Source: Burkholderiales bacterium (GTDB lineage Bacteria; Pseudomonadota; Gammaproteobacteria; Burkholderiales; Usitatibacteraceae). Taken from it: a DNA stretch of 64,000 nucleotides. The notes under the pieces are model-generated. The model was not told where the DNA came from, did not search any database, and saw only the letters and a program-made list of their open reading frames with translations. The stretch is from NCBI GenBank assembly GCA_025360815.1, contig JANYBL010000018.1, positions 1 through 64,000 of the forward strand. The letters run 5' to 3'. Shown here piece by piece: positions 9,791-20,054 of the stretch. Positions within the stretch are counted from its first letter, which is position 1. Every line of letters begins with the position of its first letter. Position numbers and translations under genes: made by a program.

Positions 9791-9961
9791 ATGCATACAT
9801 TTAACGACACACAAGATCACGAACGAAATTCGAACGACACCCGTCGATTGATTGTTTTGTTGGTTTTTCTGGCGATAGCGGCAATGCCGATGGTGTGGCT
9901 CACCGTTGATGATCATGCTGGTGAACGGCTTTTGCATCTAACAAAAATGGCTTCGCGATAA
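9791..9961 (+). CDS. Small (56 aa) single-pass membrane ORF, hypothetical
   Basis: Read directly: MHTFNDTQDHERNSNDTRRLIVLLVFLAIAAMPMVWLTVDDHAGERLLHLTKMASR*; below the ORF-track size cutoff; no clear RBS. Confidence 0.35.
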   Translation: MHTFNDTQDHERNSNDTRRLIVLLVFLAIAAMPMVWLTVDDHAGERLLHLTKMASR

Positions 9962-10007
9962 TTTTTTGTTGATTATTTTTTCGCAAAATGAAGTGGATTT
10001 GAAATCC

Positions 10008-10075
10008 ACGCCTAAACTCCACGCTCAAACCTAGCTTGCTTAACGTCCACGCACTTAATTTCCGCGGCCTTAATG
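10008..10075. repeat. Degenerate 13-15 bp tandem array downstream of recX
   Basis: atccacgcctaaac/tccacgctcaaacc/tagcttgcttaac/gtccacgcacttaat/ttccgcggccttaatg. Confidence 0.5.
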
Positions 10076-10241
10076 TTCAAACCCTCGGACTGTTGGGCTT
10101 TTTTCGCTCGCCAGCTTCGTCTTTTCCACAACTCATCCAAAGCAAAAAGTTGCGCGCACTTTTGGTCAGGTGTTAGTGACGTAATGGTCACGCGGATGCA
10201 TTGCCACAGCCGCATTGGCAAGGCTGCATTGGCACTTTTTT

Positions 10242-11036
10242 CTAGCGTTCTTCCTCGTCAACTGCGCCGGTAATGACACGCTTAATCACATCAAAACCGA
10301 AGCCACGCGATTGCAAATAGCGAATTTGCTTATTGCGATCATTGGTGGTCACCGCTGGCTCTGCAAACTTGCGCAGCCACATGGCTCGTGCACGAGACAG
10401 ATCAGTTTCCCTCAACGCAGATACGGTTTCCGCAACGATGTCCTCGGTAACGCCCTTTTGTTTCAGGGTTGCACCTACACGTTTAGCACCGTAGCGGCCG
10501 GCCAGACTCCGGGCTTTGCCCTCCGCAAACCGAGCCTCGTTCAAGAAACCTTCAGCCGCACACCAATCTGTAACGGCCTCAATTTCATCAGCGGAAAATT
10601 CGGCCTCGTTATCCATATCATGCTGCTTGATTTTCGCAGCACTATCGCTGAGGCGATTGCCAACTCGATTTGAATTGGGGCGAACGGTCGTCAGCGTAAC
10701 GTCGGCATCGTATCTATTTTTTGAAGTGGGGTTGGGGTTGGGGCTTTGGTTTGACTCGGGGGGCTGACCTGCGGATGGAATCGGCAATCTTGAGGTGCTC
10801 GTAGATTTTGCCGGACTTAATTTTCTTAGTTTTGAAACAAATTCGACGCGGCTCATATCACGGCGCGCCAACAACCGCAGTGCAGCTGAAACTAGCGCCC
10901 GATTGGTAGGCTTCGGATGGTAAATCGGTACGTCGGATTCATTTTCGGCGCTAAGTGCAGACTCGGCATCGGTGAGAGCCGTATAAGACTGAGAACCGAA
11001 ATGGAGACTATTCATAGGAAGTGTAGCGCCGAACAA
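10242..11036 (-). CDS. recX: Regulatory protein RecX (with large low-complexity insertion)
   Basis: RALVSAALRLLARRDMSRVEFVSKLRKL ... WCAAEGFLNEARFAEGKARSLAGRYGAKRVGATLKQKGV; downstream of recA. Confidence 0.85.
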   Translation of the reverse strand: MFGATLPMNSLHFGSQSYTALTDAESALSAENESDVPIYHPKPTNRALVSAALRLLARRDMSRVEFVSKLRKLSPAKSTSTSRLPIPSAGQPPESNQSPNPNPTSKNRYDADVTLTTVRPNSNRVGNRLSDSAAKIKQHDMDNEAEFSADEIEAVTDWCAAEGFLNEARFAEGKARSLAGRYGAKRVGATLKQKGVTEDIVAETVSALRETDLSRARAMWLRKFAEPAVTTNDRNKQIRYLQSRGFGFDVIKRVITGAVDEEER

Positions 11037-11099
11037 AACACGTTTTACCGGCCAGCGTATAAATGCTGATTACGCCGCGCCCGAGCCTTCTGTATGAAA

Positions 11100-11525
11100 T
11101 TAAGTCGTACACAAAAACAAAAATCCCATTAGAAACCAGCAGGCACTCCACAGGTATTGCTCAACGGAGATCGCGTCAGCTTGGACGGCAGCACTCGCGT
11201 GGGTACGGAATGAAACCTCAACGTCGGCGGGGGAAACAGGCGCAGATACCGTATTCGCCAGATTTATCGGCGGTGTTGCGGAGGGAGTAGCTAAATTTGC
11301 AGGGAAAGGTACCGAAAAAGGCTCCGGTAGCGGTACCGATAAAGGCGCAAATAAACTTGATGATGTCAGCGCCGATGAACTTGTCGGCACAAGTTCTAGC
11401 TTGCCCTGTGCAGCGGCGCGTTTGGTTCTGGCGTCGCCAGCTTTTGCATGCCGCGCGGTGGAGGATATCTGCAACACAGATATCGGGAGATCAAGAATAG
11501 AAGTTGCTCGGGCTGCATAGGCCAT
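11100..11525 (-). CDS. Hypothetical S/P/A-rich protein with C-terminal hydrophobic segment
   Basis: ATGGCCTATGCAGCC start preceded by ACGAGGAATTTTTC (RBS-like); C-terminus SVEQYLWSACWFLMGFLFLCTT. Confidence 0.5.
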   Translation of the reverse strand: MAYAARATSILDLPISVLQISSTARHAKAGDARTKRAAAQGKLELVPTSSSALTSSSLFAPLSVPLPEPFSVPFPANLATPSATPPINLANTVSAPVSPADVEVSFRTHASAAVQADAISVEQYLWSACWFLMGFLFLCTT

Positions 11526-11555
11526 GAAAAATTCCTCGTAAATTCTCAACCCAGA

Positions 11556-11589
11556 TATAAAAATTAACGCATTATAAAAATCAACGCAT
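11556..11589. repeat. 17-bp direct tandem duplication
   Basis: TATAAAAATTAACGCAT/TATAAAAATCAACGCAT (1 mismatch). Confidence 0.8.
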
Positions 11590-11805
11590 GATTTCGAAAA
11601 CAGGGCAAAAAAATGGCCGCACTATCTCGGTAGCGTGCATTCCTACACATTGACGAACAGGCGGCCCAACCATCGAACTAAAATGTGTTTGATTTGCGTT
11701 GTGGAAAAATCAACCGCGCAGAACCATCACGCAGATCAACACCAAACGAAATCACGCACAAACTGTACTTCTACGATGCCGAGATGTATTTCGACATCGC
11801 TAATA

Positions 11806-12873
11806 TCACTCTTCGCTATCGTCGTCTTCTTCAACCACGTTGACCGCAGCACCACCGCCTGCAACACCAACAATGGCGCGGATTTTGGCTTCAATCTCTT
11901 GCGCCATTTCCGGATTGTCTTTTAAAAATTTGCGACTATTGTCTTTGCCCTGGCCGATTTTTTCGCCTTTGTATGCGTACCAAGCGCCCGACTTTTCGAC
12001 CACTTTGTGGATCACGCCCAGTTCAATAATCTCGCCTTCACGGGAAATGCCTTCGCCATACAAAATATCGAAGTCAGCAGTTTTGAACGGCGGCGCAACT
12101 TTATTTTTCACAACCTTCACGCGGGTTTCAGAGCCAATAATCTCTTCGCCAGATTTAATCGCACCAGTGCGGCGAATATCGATACGAACCGAGGCGTAAA
12201 ACTTGAGTGCATTGCCACCGGTGGTGGTTTCGGGGCTGCCAAACATGACACCGATTTTCATGCGGATTTGGTTGATAAAAATCACCAAGGTGTTGGATCG
12301 TTTGATATTGGCTGTCAGCTTACGGAGCGCTTGTGACATCAGGCGTGCCTGTAGGCCCATATGCGAATCGCCCATTTCGCCCTCGATCTCGGCGCGCGGC
12401 GTGAGAGCGGCGACGGAGTCAACCACAACAATATCGACCGACCCTGAGCGTACCAACATATCGGCGATTTCCAACGCTTGCTCACCGTTGTCGGGCTGGG
12501 AGATCAATAAATCATTAATGTTTACACCTAACTTCGCGGCATAAGTAGGATCAAGCGCATGTTCGGCATCGATAAAGGCAGCTGTCCCGCCAGTTTTTTG
12601 CATTTCAGCGATCACTTGCAGCGTGAGGGTCGTTTTTCCCGATGATTCTGGGCCGTATATCTCAACCACGCGGCCACGTGGCAAGCCACCGATTCCCAGC
12701 GCGATATCAAGCCCCAGCGAGCCGGTAGAAACGGGAATAATGTCGTTACCAATGCTGCCCTCGCCCATTTTCATGATCGAGCCTTTGCCGAACTGCTTTT
12801 CGATTTGCGAAAGCGCGGCTTGTAATGCTTTTGATTTGTTTTCGTCCATTGCGTTTTTGTCCATCATGTTCAT
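11806..12873 (-). CDS. recA: Recombinase A
   Basis: [60 protein letters not shown]. Confidence 0.99.
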   Translation of the reverse strand: MNMMDKNAMDENKSKALQAALSQIEKQFGKGSIMKMGEGSIGNDIIPVSTGSLGLDIALGIGGLPRGRVVEIYGPESSGKTTLTLQVIAEMQKTGGTAAFIDAEHALDPTYAAKLGVNINDLLISQPDNGEQALEIADMLVRSGSVDIVVVDSVAALTPRAEIEGEMGDSHMGLQARLMSQALRKLTANIKRSNTLVIFINQIRMKIGVMFGSPETTTGGNALKFYASVRIDIRRTGAIKSGEEIIGSETRVKVVKNKVAPPFKTADFDILYGEGISREGEIIELGVIHKVVEKSGAWYAYKGEKIGQGKDNSRKFLKDNPEMAQEIEAKIRAIVGVAGGGAAVNVVEEDDDSEE

Positions 12874-12984
12874 GGCAAAGCTCCCGGGCTGTAAGTTGAA
12901 AATGTTTAAATAGGCTCTTACTAAACGCTGACAAAAAACGCCAATAAAGCGTTCCGATCAACGAGCTTCTTCAGGCTTCCCAAA

Positions 12985-13000
12985 CTGTATTCTCATACAG
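12985..13000. promoter_or_regulatory. LexA (SOS) box 1 upstream of recA: CTGTATTCTCATACAG
   Basis: Exact CTGT-N8-ACAG palindrome, about 112 bp upstream of recA ATG. Confidence 0.9.
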
Positions 13001-13001
13001 T

Positions 13002-13017
13002 CTGTATTTTCATACAG
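13002..13017. promoter_or_regulatory. LexA (SOS) box 2 upstream of recA: CTGTATTTTCATACAG
   Basis: Second exact CTGT-N8-ACAG, tandem 17 bp from box 1. Confidence 0.9.
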
Positions 13018-13103
13018 TACCGAAAAAAAATGCCGGTTGCAAGTGTTTTTTCAAAATAGTTTGCCGAATAGCAAACCAAGGTGGGCACTACTAAATTACA
13101 AAA

Positions 13104-13583
13104 TCAATTATGCAGCAGTTTGGTGAGTGCATGAATAATCGTTTGGCGGCGGACTGCTGTGCGATCGCCCGAAAAAACGCAAACCTCTGATATTGTTGGC
13201 TTATTTTTCTGCGCCCAAGCAAACCAAACGGTTCCAACTGGTTTATCAACGGTACCGCCGTCGGGACCAGCGATGCCGGTCACAGCAATGCTTACTGTCG
13301 CCAATGACCGCGCCAATGCGCCCTCGGCCATCTCGCGCGCAACGGCATCAGACACCGCACCCACCCGGTCTAGTGTGGCCGTTTGCACGCCCAGCATGTC
13401 CGTTTTGGCAGGGTATGAATAGGCGATAAAGGCACGGTCAAACCATGCCGAACTGCCCGCAATCCGCGTGACGGCTTCGGCAATGCCACCACCGGTGCAG
13501 GATTCAGCAGTGGCGAGAATTGCGCCATCGGCCTTGAGTTTTGCGCCCACCGCTGCTGCCAATGTTTCTAATTCATTATTCAT
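13104..13583 (-). CDS. pncC: CinA C-terminal domain / nicotinamide-nucleotide amidohydrolase
   Basis: LATAESCTGGGIAEAVTRIAGSSAWF, GIAGPDGGTVDKPVGTVWFAW. Confidence 0.93.
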   Translation of the reverse strand: MNNELETLAAAVGAKLKADGAILATAESCTGGGIAEAVTRIAGSSAWFDRAFIAYSYPAKTDMLGVQTATLDRVGAVSDAVAREMAEGALARSLATVSIAVTGIAGPDGGTVDKPVGTVWFAWAQKNKPTISEVCVFSGDRTAVRRQTIIHALTKLLHN

Positions 13584-13707
13584 GTTTTTGGTTCAGTATC
13601 CGTTTGTATTGTTCAGGCGTTAGTGCACGATTGCGGTGTATGGTGGCGATGTTAGGTGGCGATGCTTGGTTGTATGTGGCGGCTTTTTTAGGGTTGCTCA
13701 AGGTTCG

Positions 13708-14511
13708 TTAGCGGAGCTCGGGGCCAACTCGCGACCAATACCGGTAGCGTGGCACAAAACCCAAGCGTTGGTAGACGTTTATCGCCGATTGATTGGCTTC
13801 CAACACTTGTAAAATTGCTGCGGCCGCCCCGTGCTCAAGCCCCCACGCCAGTAAATACGAAATCAAGGTAGCGGCGAAGCGATGGCCGCGCTGCTCGACC
13901 GGCGTAAAAATATCGAAAAGGCCAACATGACCATCTTCGATCCTCGCCATACCGGTGCAGGCAAGGCCATCAATACTGCGAAGGTTAAGCACTATTTGCG
14001 GTCCGCGCCATTGCATTTGCCGGACTATTTCCCGTTGTGCCATTTCGGGCGAATTGCCTTTCAGCTGATGCAGTTCGCGCAAACTCTCCACCATGTCGCA
14101 CTCAACCAGGCGAACGCCAGTCGGCAACACAGAAGCGCCACAAACTGCCGAACCATCCACAGTCATCACCATCGATTCGGAATTTTTTGCATAGCCCTGC
14201 GCAGCCAGTATCTCATCCAAATCGGCTGGCGCTAGCGCCTCGTTCAATCGAAAGATAACCGGCTGTTGGTGTTGCCGAAACCAAGATTCGCAGCGCTGAA
14301 TTTTTTCGGGCAGCGCGAGCGTCGAATCGCTTAAAATCGTCACGCTGTTGGAGCGATGCGTCGCGGTTCCCGATGCGCGCAGTATCCAGCCATCGAGGCA
14401 ATATTCATGAATAGCGGGCGCGGTATTGAGCGTGATTTGTTCAAGCCGCCGAATGGTTAGCTTTAACGTTACCCGATCTATTTCGGGCATCACCGATGGC
14501 ATTTGGCGCAC
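13708..14511 (-). CDS. GNAT family N-acetyltransferase
   Basis: C-terminal GIARIEDGHVGLFDIFTPVEQRGHRFAATLISYLLAWGLEHGAAAAILQVLEANQSAINVYQRLGF-like GNAT fold. Confidence 0.82.
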   Translation of the reverse strand: MRQMPSVMPEIDRVTLKLTIRRLEQITLNTAPAIHEYCLDGWILRASGTATHRSNSVTILSDSTLALPEKIQRCESWFRQHQQPVIFRLNEALAPADLDEILAAQGYAKNSESMVMTVDGSAVCGASVLPTGVRLVECDMVESLRELHQLKGNSPEMAQREIVRQMQWRGPQIVLNLRSIDGLACTGMARIEDGHVGLFDIFTPVEQRGHRFAATLISYLLAWGLEHGAAAAILQVLEANQSAINVYQRLGFVPRYRYWSRVGPELR

Positions 14512-14519
14512 TACCCTAT

Positions 14520-15860
14520 TCAGGCAGCGCGTATTGCCGGATAGATCAAAGGGTGCATGCTCCCGTTGTTCTGATCTGCAATCGTAAATGCCACCGCAAT
14601 GTCACGGACAATATCATCCACCGACGACGCATCTCGTGCATAAACCGTTGCTAACAGGTCGCCTGCTTGCACGTTCCCACCGAGCGCCGCCAAATCACCC
14701 AGCCCAACCGCGAAATCAATCTTATCCGCAGCCCTACGCCGACCGCCGCCTAAACTCACCACCGCCATGCCCAGCGCCCGCGTATCAATCGCGGTAATAA
14801 ACCCGTCGCGTTTGGCAGTGACTGTTTTAACGACCGGCGCAGAAGCCGCCCCCGCTAAATATTTCGCGGACGAATCCAGTAAATCTTTCGGACCACCCAA
14901 TTCTGCAACCATCTTTGAAAATATTTCTGCCGCACGGCCATCGGCCAAACACCGCGCCAATTCTTGCTTTCCAGCCGATTCACTCGTAACCAATCCGGCT
15001 GTCAACAATAGTTCTGAACAAAGCGCGATGGTCACTTGATGTAAACGCGCAGGCCGTGATTTTCCTGTCAAGTAGTCAATGGCAAGCTGCACCTCAATCG
15101 CGTTTCCTGCGCATGGGGCGAGTGGCTCATTCATATCGGTGATCAGCGCAGAGGTTTTCACGCCCGCGCCGTTGCCGACTTCGACAATACTGTTGGCGAG
15201 TTCAACGGACCTATCTAGCGTCGGCATAAACGCACCAGAACCGGCCTTTACGTCCATCACCAGCGCGTCCAGTCCTGCCGCCAGTTTTTTGCTCAAAATC
15301 GATGCTGTAATCAACGGAATCGATTCAACCGTTGCGGTCACATCGCGCGTTGCGTACATGCGCTTGTCGGCTGGCGCGAGATCGGCCGTTTGGCCGATAA
15401 TCGCTACGCCACAATCCCGTACCACTTGCTGAAATTTTTCATTGGTGATGTTGGTTTGGTAGCCGGGGATGGCATCAAATTTATCGAGCGTGCCGCCAGT
15501 ATGGCCAAGCCCGCGCCCCGAAATCATTGGCACGAATCCACCGCAAGCCGCGATCATGGGGCCCAACATCAGTGACACCACATCCCCGACGCCGCCGGTG
15601 GAGTGCTTGTCGACAATCGGGCCGGGCAGGTTCATCGGCTTCCAATCTAGCACCCGCCCAGAATCCCGCATCGCGCAGGTCAATGCCACCCGCTCGCGAC
15701 GATCCATGCCATTGAAAAACACCGCCATCGCAAACGCGGCGATCTGCCCCTCAGTCACCTCGTCGCATGCAATGCCGTTGATGAAATCGGTCAACTCATC
15801 GGCCGACAAGGACAAGCCGTCGCGCTTTTTGCGAATGATTTCCTGGGGTAGCAATTTCAT
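14520..15860 (-). CDS. deoA: Thymidine phosphorylase
   Basis: [76 protein letters not shown]. Confidence 0.97.
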   Translation of the reverse strand: MKLLPQEIIRKKRDGLSLSADELTDFINGIACDEVTEGQIAAFAMAVFFNGMDRRERVALTCAMRDSGRVLDWKPMNLPGPIVDKHSTGGVGDVVSLMLGPMIAACGGFVPMISGRGLGHTGGTLDKFDAIPGYQTNITNEKFQQVVRDCGVAIIGQTADLAPADKRMYATRDVTATVESIPLITASILSKKLAAGLDALVMDVKAGSGAFMPTLDRSVELANSIVEVGNGAGVKTSALITDMNEPLAPCAGNAIEVQLAIDYLTGKSRPARLHQVTIALCSELLLTAGLVTSESAGKQELARCLADGRAAEIFSKMVAELGGPKDLLDSSAKYLAGAASAPVVKTVTAKRDGFITAIDTRALGMAVVSLGGGRRRAADKIDFAVGLGDLAALGGNVQAGDLLATVYARDASSVDDIVRDIAVAFTIADQNNGSMHPLIYPAIRAA

Positions 15861-15882
15861 GCAGATTTCATCAACTATTTAG

Positions 15883-17160
15883 CTATTTAAGCGACAAAAA
15901 GATGCCTGCCAGCGTGGCACTCATCAAATTCGAGAGCGTCGCCGCCGCAACAACCCGCATCCCAAAACGTGCAACATCACCGCTGAGCTGCGGCGCAATG
16001 CTGTTGAAGGATCCTGCCAAAATACCAATCGAGGTGAAGTTAGCAAAGCCACAAAGCGCAAATGAAACAATTGCCAATGTACGCGGATCAATCACCGTTA
16101 AACCGGCAGCAATCACCTGAGCATCCGGCTGCAAAAATGGCTTTAAATCAACGTAGGCGACAAACTCATTCAAGATTAATTTCTTACCAATGAGATTGCC
16201 GGCAAAATCGGCATGTTCCCACGGGATTCCCAGCATGTATGCCAACGGCGAAAATGCTTTGCCCAAGAGTAATTCCATCGTCACATTCTTGAAGCCCATC
16301 CAATCCGCCACGCCGCCAATCATGCCATTTAGTAGCGCGATTAGGCCGATGAATGCCAGTAACATCGCCGCCACACTCAGCGCAATTTTGAGGCCGAGTG
16401 CTGCTCCGCCGGAAGCGGCTTCGATCACATTGGCAGGGCGTTTTTCCTCAAACTCAAATTTGTCGAATTTGACGCTACTCGGTTCAGTGCTGGGGTAAAT
16501 CAATTTGGCAAACAATAGCCCACCCGGAATCGCCATAAACGATGCTGCCACCAAATATTCCACTTTGACACCCAGCCCCGCATAACCTGCCAGTGCAGCG
16601 CCGGCGATGCTTGCCATGCCTGACGTCATGATGGCAAACAACTCATGCTTTTTTAGTTGCAGCACAAACGGCTTGGCCGCCGCGCCCATCTCGTTTTGCC
16701 CGAGGAAAATGGTTGTCACAGCGCAGAATGATTCGATTTTGGATACACCCAGCAATTTCTGAAATGCCGTGCCCAAGATCGTGATGGCCCACCGCATGAT
16801 GCCGACGTAGTAAAGCACAGCGATTAAGGTTGTCACAAATATAATGGAAGGCAACACGCGAAAGGCAAAAACGAACCCATCACCGCCAAACACCTCAAAC
16901 ATTTTTGGCTTCACCAAACCACTGAATAAAAACTCGGTGCCTTTGTTGCCGTATTCCAGCACGTGTGTCACGCCGTTGGCAACAGCGCTCAAGGCATCCT
17001 TTCCCCAAGGCACAAACAACACCAGTGCGCCAATCGCCCCCTGCACCGCTAACGCCGCCAACACCGTGCGCCAGCTAATGGCGCGTCGGTTATAAGAAAG
17101 CAAAAACCCGATCATCACCAAAATACCAACGCCAATGAAACTACGGGCAACATCTGACAT
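15883..17160 (-). CDS. nupC: NupC-family concentrative nucleoside transporter
   Basis: VLPSIIFVTTLIAVLYYVGIM, TIFLGQNEMGAAAKPFV, LNEFVAYVDL, CGFANFTSIGI; start MSDVARSF with AAAGGAGG upstream. Confidence 0.93.
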   Translation of the reverse strand: MSDVARSFIGVGILVMIGFLLSYNRRAISWRTVLAALAVQGAIGALVLFVPWGKDALSAVANGVTHVLEYGNKGTEFLFSGLVKPKMFEVFGGDGFVFAFRVLPSIIFVTTLIAVLYYVGIMRWAITILGTAFQKLLGVSKIESFCAVTTIFLGQNEMGAAAKPFVLQLKKHELFAIMTSGMASIAGAALAGYAGLGVKVEYLVAASFMAIPGGLLFAKLIYPSTEPSSVKFDKFEFEEKRPANVIEAASGGAALGLKIALSVAAMLLAFIGLIALLNGMIGGVADWMGFKNVTMELLLGKAFSPLAYMLGIPWEHADFAGNLIGKKLILNEFVAYVDLKPFLQPDAQVIAAGLTVIDPRTLAIVSFALCGFANFTSIGILAGSFNSIAPQLSGDVARFGMRVVAAATLSNLMSATLAGIFLSLK

Positions 17161-17348
17161 GAAACCTCCTTTTATTTTATGGACAGAGTTTACCGGAACG
17201 CGAGAAGCCCAACCCAAACCGCTTCTGCGCTTTTTTCGATATCACCGTTTTTTGGCTGCTGGCAGTATTGCCCGGCAATGCTAATTTTTTGCCAACGCAA
17301 CGCCAACAACGGCTTGCGTTTTTAGTGCGCGGCCTGCATCATCAAAGC

Positions 17349-17747
17349 ATGATTCGCGGTCTTGCACTTTTACTTATTTTTCAATCCCTCGGTGAGGTCT
17401 TGACGCGCACCATTCACGGTGTGATTCCGGGGCCCGTCATTGGCATGATGTTGCTTCTCGCGTTTCTGGTTCTCCGCAAGCAGATTGCGCCATCGATTGC
17501 GATAGCCGCCGATAGCTTGCTTGCCCATCTTGCGATTTTTTTCATTCCCGCTGCTGTTGGCGTGATGCTTTACGTCGGCACCCTGGCCGACGCGGGCGCA
17601 GCATGGCTGCTGGCAATTGTATTCAGCACCGTTGGTGCGATTGCCGTGACGGCACTCATCATGAAACAGTTCGTCCCGCCAAATGCTAGTACTGGCGAGG
17701 CGTTTGAGGCATCTGCCGGCGCAATAACCCGGGATATTGCCCCATGA
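17349..17747 (+). CDS. lrgA: CidA/LrgA family membrane protein
   Basis: GLALLLIFQSLGEVLTRTIHGVIPGPVIGMMLLLAFLV; start at internal ATG; followed by LrgB with 4-nt overlap. Confidence 0.85.
   Translation: MIRGLALLLIFQSLGEVLTRTIHGVIPGPVIGMMLLLAFLVLRKQIAPSIAIAADSLLAHLAIFFIPAAVGVMLYVGTLADAGAAWLLAIVFSTVGAIAVTALIMKQFVPPNASTGEAFEASAGAITRDIAP
17682..17714 (+). repeat. Dispersed palindromic element, copy B (in frame, lrgA 3' end)
   Basis: AATGCTAGTACTGGCGAGGCGTTTGAGGCATCT; about 26/33 identical to copy D. Confidence 0.7.
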
Positions 17748-18490
17748 ACCCCGCGTTGCTCCTACCAATAGGCATGAATAACTTGGCCGAAATTTGGGTT
17801 TATCTTTCCGCCACCCCGTTGTTTGGCCTTACGCTGACATTGATCGCCTATGTATTTGCCGATATGGTCTATCAGCGTAGCAATCGTCATCCGCTCGCCA
17901 ATCCGGTTTTGATCGCAGTAGCGACCATTATTGCGGTGTTGACGTTGACCAAAACCGATTACAAAACCTATTTCCAAGGTGCGCAGTTCGTGCACTTTTT
18001 GCTCGGCACTGCCACCGTTGCGCTGGCGATTCCGCTGGCACGTTTGTGGCCTGAATTACGCGCCCGTGTAATTCCGCTACTCATTGCGATGTTTGCGGGT
18101 AGCGCTACGTCTGTCTTACTGGCGGTCGGCATCGCTAGGCTACTGAACGCGCCGCCGCTGATTGTGGCATCGCTCATACCGAAGTCAGTAACTGCCCCGA
18201 TTGCGATGGGGATCGCCGAACAAATAGGCGGCTCGCCGACGCTGGCTGCAGTGTTTACGGTCACCACCGGGATCGTCGGCGCGTTGGTCGCCACGCCGCT
18301 GCTTGACTGGTTAGGCGTACGCGATTGGGCCGCACGCGGCTTCGCGGTGGGCGTAGCGGCGCATGGTATCGGCACGGCGCGCGCCTATTCGGTGCATCCG
18401 CGTGCAGGGGCTTATGCAAGCCTTGGCATGGGCTTGCACGCCCTGTTTGGTGCGATGGCGCTACCATGGGTGGCGAAATTAATTATTTAA
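17744..18490 (+). CDS. lrgB: LrgB family protein
   Basis: PLFGLTLTLIAYVFADMVYQR, LIPKSVTAPIAMGIAEQIGG, RGFAVGVAAHGIGTARA. Confidence 0.93.
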   Translation: MNPALLLPIGMNNLAEIWVYLSATPLFGLTLTLIAYVFADMVYQRSNRHPLANPVLIAVATIIAVLTLTKTDYKTYFQGAQFVHFLLGTATVALAIPLARLWPELRARVIPLLIAMFAGSATSVLLAVGIARLLNAPPLIVASLIPKSVTAPIAMGIAEQIGGSPTLAAVFTVTTGIVGALVATPLLDWLGVRDWAARGFAVGVAAHGIGTARAYSVHPRAGAYASLGMGLHALFGAMALPWVAKLII

Positions 18491-18606
18491 ACTATTTTCA
18501 AAGCATTTCCGCAATACTGTCGGCGCCTTTCTACAATGAAATTCGCAGCCTGCATTTCAGACGCCATCAGATGTTGTTTTTGTTCAACCAAAGAAAGTAA
18601 TCCCGC

Positions 18607-19065
18607 ATGACCTCACTCGGCGCCATCTCTCACAGTATCCAACTCGCCGTCGCACCTGTTTTTATGTTGACAGCAGTTGCCTCGTTGCTCGGCGCACTGG
18701 CTACGCGGCTGGCGCGGATTATTGACCGTGCCCGCACTTTGGAGGAAAAGCTAGAAGCAGAAGACATCAGGCACGAGCTTGAGATCCACGCGGAACTCAA
18801 ACGCCTGCGTGATCGCGGCCGGGTGGTCAACACCTCGATGATCTTGCTCACATTATCTGCTGTCTGCATTGGCGCTACGGTAATGGCGCTATTTTTAGTA
18901 GAAACGGTATCGCTACGAACAAATCTGATTGTGCCGTGGACGTTCCTTGGTGGCGTGATCTTTTTTGTGTTGGCGCTGCTGGTGTTTTTGGTAGAAACGC
19001 TGCTTGCTGGACGCGGATTGAATTTTGGCAGGCGCGGACGCTTTAAATCAACAAAACGCCCTTGA
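18607..19065 (+). CDS. DUF2721 family membrane protein
   Basis: HSIQLAVAPVFMLTAVASLLGALATRLARIIDRARTLE, characteristic of the family. Confidence 0.85.
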   Translation: MTSLGAISHSIQLAVAPVFMLTAVASLLGALATRLARIIDRARTLEEKLEAEDIRHELEIHAELKRLRDRGRVVNTSMILLTLSAVCIGATVMALFLVETVSLRTNLIVPWTFLGGVIFFVLALLVFLVETLLAGRGLNFGRRGRFKSTKRP

Positions 19066-19169
19066 AGGCGCGGTCTAAGCCACGGCCATGCGCTTAAAAC
19101 ATCTCATCAGCGCGCGAGCTTTGGTCATTGGCTTTAATTATTTGCTTTAGCCATCTAGTACGACACTTT

Positions 19170-20054
19170 TTAAGCAAAAGCCGTCCCAGTCGGCAACATC
19201 TGCAACTGGGTTTTTCGTTCTGCCGCCCGCAACGTATTGCCTAGCAACATCGTAATGGTCATCGGACCAACCCCGCCGGGTACTGGCGTAATATGCGATG
19301 CGACCGCGCTCACTGACACAAAATCGACGTCGCCACACAATTTGCCGTCAGCCAACCGATTGATTCCCACATCAATTACCACTGCACCAGGTTTGACCAT
19401 ATCGGCCCTCACCATATTCGCACGACCAACAGCTGCCACCAAGATATCCGCGTCGCGGGTAAACTTGGCTAAATCTTGGGTTTTGGAGTGGCACACCGTG
19501 ACAGTTGCACCCGCTTTCAACATCAGCATCGCTTGCGGCTTGCCGACTATATTCGAGCGACCAACAATCACCACATGCTTGCCCTCAATCGGGATGTTTT
19601 CAAACGCCAGCATCTTCATCACCCCATATGGCGTGCAGGGCGGGAACGGGCTCTCATCAATCACCAGGGCGCCCATATTGGCGCAATGAAATCCGTCTAC
19701 ATCCTTGTCCGGATGGATCGCTTCAATCACCGCGCGGTCATCAATATGCGCCGGTAACGGGAGCTGTACGAGCACGCCATGAATCGCGGGCATGGCGTTT
19801 AATTTTTCAACCCACGCAATCAGCTCAGTTTGCGTTGTCTCGGCAGGCAACGCATGAATTTCTGAATGCATGCCAATCGATTCACAGGCTTTTCCTTTAT
19901 TGCGCACATAGACCTCGGAGGCCGGATCGGCGCCGACAATAATCACCGCCAAGCCGGGACGCGCATCGTATCGCGCCAAGCGCTCGACACGCTCCTTGTA
20001 TTCAGCGCGGAAGAATTCGGAAATTTTTTTACCATCAATAATTTTTGCACTCAT
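19170..20054 (-). CDS. folD: Bifunctional methylenetetrahydrofolate dehydrogenase/cyclohydrolase
   Basis: [62 protein letters not shown]. Confidence 0.97.
   Translation of the reverse strand: MSAKIIDGKKISEFFRAEYKERVERLARYDARPGLAVIIVGADPASEVYVRNKGKACESIGMHSEIHALPAETTQTELIAWVEKLNAMPAIHGVLVQLPLPAHIDDRAVIEAIHPDKDVDGFHCANMGALVIDESPFPPCTPYGVMKMLAFENIPIEGKHVVIVGRSNIVGKPQAMLMLKAGATVTVCHSKTQDLAKFTRDADILVAAVGRANMVRADMVKPGAVVIDVGINRLADGKLCGDVDFVSVSAVASHITPVPGGVGPMTITMLLGNTLRAAERKTQLQMLPTGTAFA

Noticed and set aside
19150-19185. CTAGTACGACACTTTTTAAGCAAAAGCC at the folD 3' end as a ninth element copy
   Set aside because: Similarity needs internal gaps and may be chance; left out pending a profile score.
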